Positions 59,659-61,320 of a DNA stretch of 61,320 nt are shown one piece after another. The stretch covers positions 11,983 to 73,302 of the forward strand of contig CABJBO010000008.1 in the NCBI GenBank assembly GCA_902363875.1, read 5' to 3'. This DNA is from Coriobacteriaceae bacterium. Its GTDB lineage: Bacteria > Actinomycetota > Coriobacteriia > Coriobacteriales > Coriobacteriaceae. The position numbers were made by a program, and so were the translations under genes. Under the pieces are notes generated by a model. The model was given only the letters and a program-made list of their open reading frames with translations, was not told where the DNA came from and did not search any database. How positions within the stretch are numbered: position 1 is the first letter of the stretch; every line of letters begins with the position of its first letter.

Positions 59659-59674
59659 TTGTAAGGAGGATCAC

Positions 59675-60559
59675 ATGAGCGAAAAGCAAATGAGGCTCGG
59701 CGCCCTCGAAGCCGGCGGGACCAAGATGGTCTGTGCCGTGGTGTCCGGCGACGGCGAGGTCCTCGACCGCATGGAGACCCCGACGCTTACGCCCGCCGAG
59801 ACCGTCCCGCAGATGATCGAGTGGTTCACCGCCCGCGATGTGGACGCGTTGGGCATCGGCGCCTTCGGCCCGACCTGCGTCGACCCCAACGACGAGCGCT
59901 ACGGCTCCATCCTCCAGACGCCCAAGCTCGCGTGGCGAGGCCATGGTCTTCGCGCCGCGTTCGCCGACGCCCTCGGGATTCCGGTGGCCTACGACACGGA
60001 CGTGAACGTTGCCTGCCTCGGCGAAGTGGTCTTCGGCTGCTGCAAGGGGCTCGAGGACGCCGTCTACGTGACCATCGGCACCGGCGTGGGCGCGGGCGTC
60101 ATGTGCGCGGGCAGACTCCTTCACGGCATGCTGCACCCCGAGGCCGGTCACATGCTGGTAAGGACCCGTCCCACCGAGGAGGGACGCTGCGTCTGCCCGA
60201 GCCACGCGAGCTGTCTCGAGGGGCTCGCCTCCGGCCCCGCCATCGCCGCGCGCTGGGGAAAGCCCGCGGCCGAGCTCGCGGACAACGATGAGGTGTGGGC
60301 GCTCGAGGGGGATTATCTGGGGCAGATGTGCGCGAACCTCGTGCTCATGTACTCGCCTCGCCGCATCGTCCTCGGCGGCGGCGTGATGCACCAGGAGCAG
60401 CTCTACGGCATCGTCCGCAAGAAGACCCTCGAATATCTGGGTGGCTACATCCAGACCGCCGAGCTTAAGGACATGGAGAGCTACATCTGCGCCCCGGGCT
60501 TCGGCGGCGACCAAGGAATCCTCGGCGCGGCCGAGCTGGCAAGAAGGGCGCTCGCGTAA
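59675..60559 (+). CDS. ROK-family sugar kinase, fructokinase-like
   Basis: A 294-residue ROK kinase. LGALEAGGTKMVCAV is the phosphate-binding loop; VYVTIGTGVGAGVM and GHMLV, then CVCPSHASCLEGLASGPAI form the zinc-binding motif typical of ScrK/GmuE-like fructokinases. It would phosphorylate free fructose (or mannose) released by the GH172 enzyme. AAGGAGG precedes the ATG. Last gene of the PTS operon, before a strong terminator. Confidence 0.9.
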   Translation: MSEKQMRLGALEAGGTKMVCAVVSGDGEVLDRMETPTLTPAETVPQMIEWFTARDVDALGIGAFGPTCVDPNDERYGSILQTPKLAWRGHGLRAAFADALGIPVAYDTDVNVACLGEVVFGCCKGLEDAVYVTIGTGVGAGVMCAGRLLHGMLHPEAGHMLVRTRPTEEGRCVCPSHASCLEGLASGPAIAARWGKPAAELADNDEVWALEGDYLGQMCANLVLMYSPRRIVLGGGVMHQEQLYGIVRKKTLEYLGGYIQTAELKDMESYICAPGFGGDQGILGAAELARRALA

Positions 60560-60591
60560 CTTGCGCTCTCTCCGCCATACAACGCGTTAAG

Positions 60592-60641
60592 AAAAGACGA
60601 GCGCTTCTTGCCAATTGAGCGGCAAGAAGTGCTCGTCTTTT
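60592..60641 (+). terminator. Bidirectional terminator of the PTS-GH172 operon
   Basis: A 21-bp stem starting AAAAGACGAGCGC and ending GCTCGTCTTTT (one G-U pair) with an eight-base loop. The terminal A and T runs make it functional on both strands, so it also closes the opposite-facing DegV remnant. Confidence 0.93.
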
Positions 60642-60675
60642 GCATTTGTTTTTGGGGCAGGACGCCCCGCCTCCA

Positions 60676-60960
60676 CTAGAGTCCCTGGACCGCCACACCC
60701 ACGAGGTTTGGACCGGTGTGGACAAGAAGCGCGGGGCTGATGTCGGAGCGGACGACATCCACCGCGTTGGCCACGCGCTCGCACAGGGCCTGCTCCATGC
60801 GGTCGTAGAGGTCGGCGTGGGCCGAGGTGCGGCTCGCGGCAAAGCGCACCTCGGGGTGCTTCTCGACGATGGCGGCGATGAGCTTGGCCTCGGTGCGATG
60901 CGGTACTTGCACAGCCATTTCGTGTGCGCGAGGCTGTTGGCTTTCTGGGCCACAGCAATC
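60676..60960 (-). pseudogene. DegV-family 3' remnant
   Basis: About 80-95 residues on the minus strand match the end of a DegV fatty-acid-binding protein: ALCERVANAVDVV and the terminal DISPALLVHTGPNLVGVAVQGL with the family's HTGP motif. Full proteins are about 280 residues, so roughly 70 percent is missing. The truncation point coincides with a perfect hairpin at 60961-61011. A small internal ATG at 60918 could still give an 80-residue peptide, but no good ribosome site is seen. Confidence 0.65.
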
Positions 60961-61016
60961 ACCTTCCCCCTAGCATGATGACCTGAACAATCCTCATGCT
61001 AGGGGGAAGGTTTTTG
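60961..61016 (+). terminator. Perfect 18-bp hairpin with T-run
   Basis: Arms 60961-60978 and 60994-61011 (ACCTTCCCCCTAGCATGA and its complement) enclose 15 bases and end in TTTTT. No + strand gene lies between it and the terminator at 60592-60641, so its original partner has been lost. Confidence 0.85.
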
Positions 61017-61320
61017 TCGCGTAGCGGAAATTGGCCTCCACCCGCTGAGCGGGTGGCTTTCTATGCCGCGCGTGCCGTGCGGCACGGACTAAAGTCCATG
61101 AATAAAAACGAGGAAGGCCACGTCCGGCCTCCCTCGCAAAGAGTCTCTGATTGCTCCCACTCATTGGGGACAGACTTACATGAGTGATTGCACTTATTGG
61201 GGACAGACTTAAATGAGTGCTCTTGAAATGCCGGCGCCTGGGGACGTTCTTTTTCTGTCTGCAGTTTGGGACGTTCCTTTTAATATGAGCAGGACATTGT
61301 CAAGAGGCAAAATCGGGCCT
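61012..61320. other. Repeat-rich intergenic DNA, no gene seen
   Basis: Contains a small CACCCGCTGAGCGGGTG hairpin (about 61037), a GGAAGGCCACGTCCGGCCTCC hairpin-like stretch, two tandem GGGGACAGACTTA units (61158-61219) and two GGGACGTTC...TTT units (about 61243 and 61267). No open frame is convincing. Confidence 0.5.
61158..61219 (+). repeat. Two tandem 33-bp GGGGACAGACTTA repeats
   Basis: CACTCATTGGGGACAGACTT... (61158-61190) and CACTTATTGGGGACAGACTT... (from 61191) differ at few bases. The first unit is itself a CACTCAT/ATGAGTG inverted repeat. Confidence 0.75.

Overview
The window looks like chromosome of a high-GC gut actinobacterium of the class Coriobacteriia, most likely Collinsella or a close relative. 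This rests on gene content and style (GTG/TTG starts, C/G-ending codons, FabK instead of FabI, a fused AccD-AccA, a fused FeoA-FeoB), not on a database match. Almost all genes lie on the + strand.

Region 1 (1-15060) is accessory or housekeeping: the 3' part of an IS30-type transposase, a PTS IIA(Glc) protein, an alpha/beta hydrolase, a GntR regulator divergent from a dimethylargininase plus APC permease pair, a small beta-rich protein, FeoAB, a SotB-like exporter, a GH13 amylase with a family-6 DNA glycosylase, an unrecognised protein and a class I aminotransferase.

Region 2 (15060-31650) is information processing: an L10-type leader with rplJ-rplL, galU, rpoB-rpoC, an ECF sigma factor with a putative anti-sigma factor, then rpsL-rpsG-fusA-rpsJ without tuf. 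RpoC carries a long C-terminal extension with an alpha-CTD-like helix-hairpin-helix.

Region 3 (31650-45060) separates rpsJ from the rest of the S10 operon: birA divergent from a complete type II fatty acid operon (fabH-acpP-fabK-fabD-fabG-fabF-accB-fabZ-accC-accDA), then a solitary PTS IIC, a cation diffusion facilitator and a histidine phosphatase. Two similar operator-like sequences precede fabH.

Region 4 (45060-51360) is rplC-rplD-rplW-rplB-rpsS-rplV-rpsC-rplP-rpmC-rpsQ-rplN-rplX. It ends in a terminator right after rplX, so the rest of the spc operon is not here.

Region 5 (51360-61320) begins with a gene-poor scar (a deleted IS3 transposase fused to the 3' end of an MTA/SAH nucleosidase gene). 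It continues with a sugar locus: a LevR-like regulator, a mannose-family PTS (IIB, IIC, IID, IIA), a GH172 (DUF2961) enzyme and a ROK fructokinase-like kinase. A DegV remnant and repeat-rich DNA close the window.

Scattered through the intergenic DNA are at least three families of long palindromes present in two copies each. In two of these families the paired arms differ between copies while pairing is preserved. These, the RpoC extension and the PTS-GH172-ROK locus are the most interesting parts of the window.
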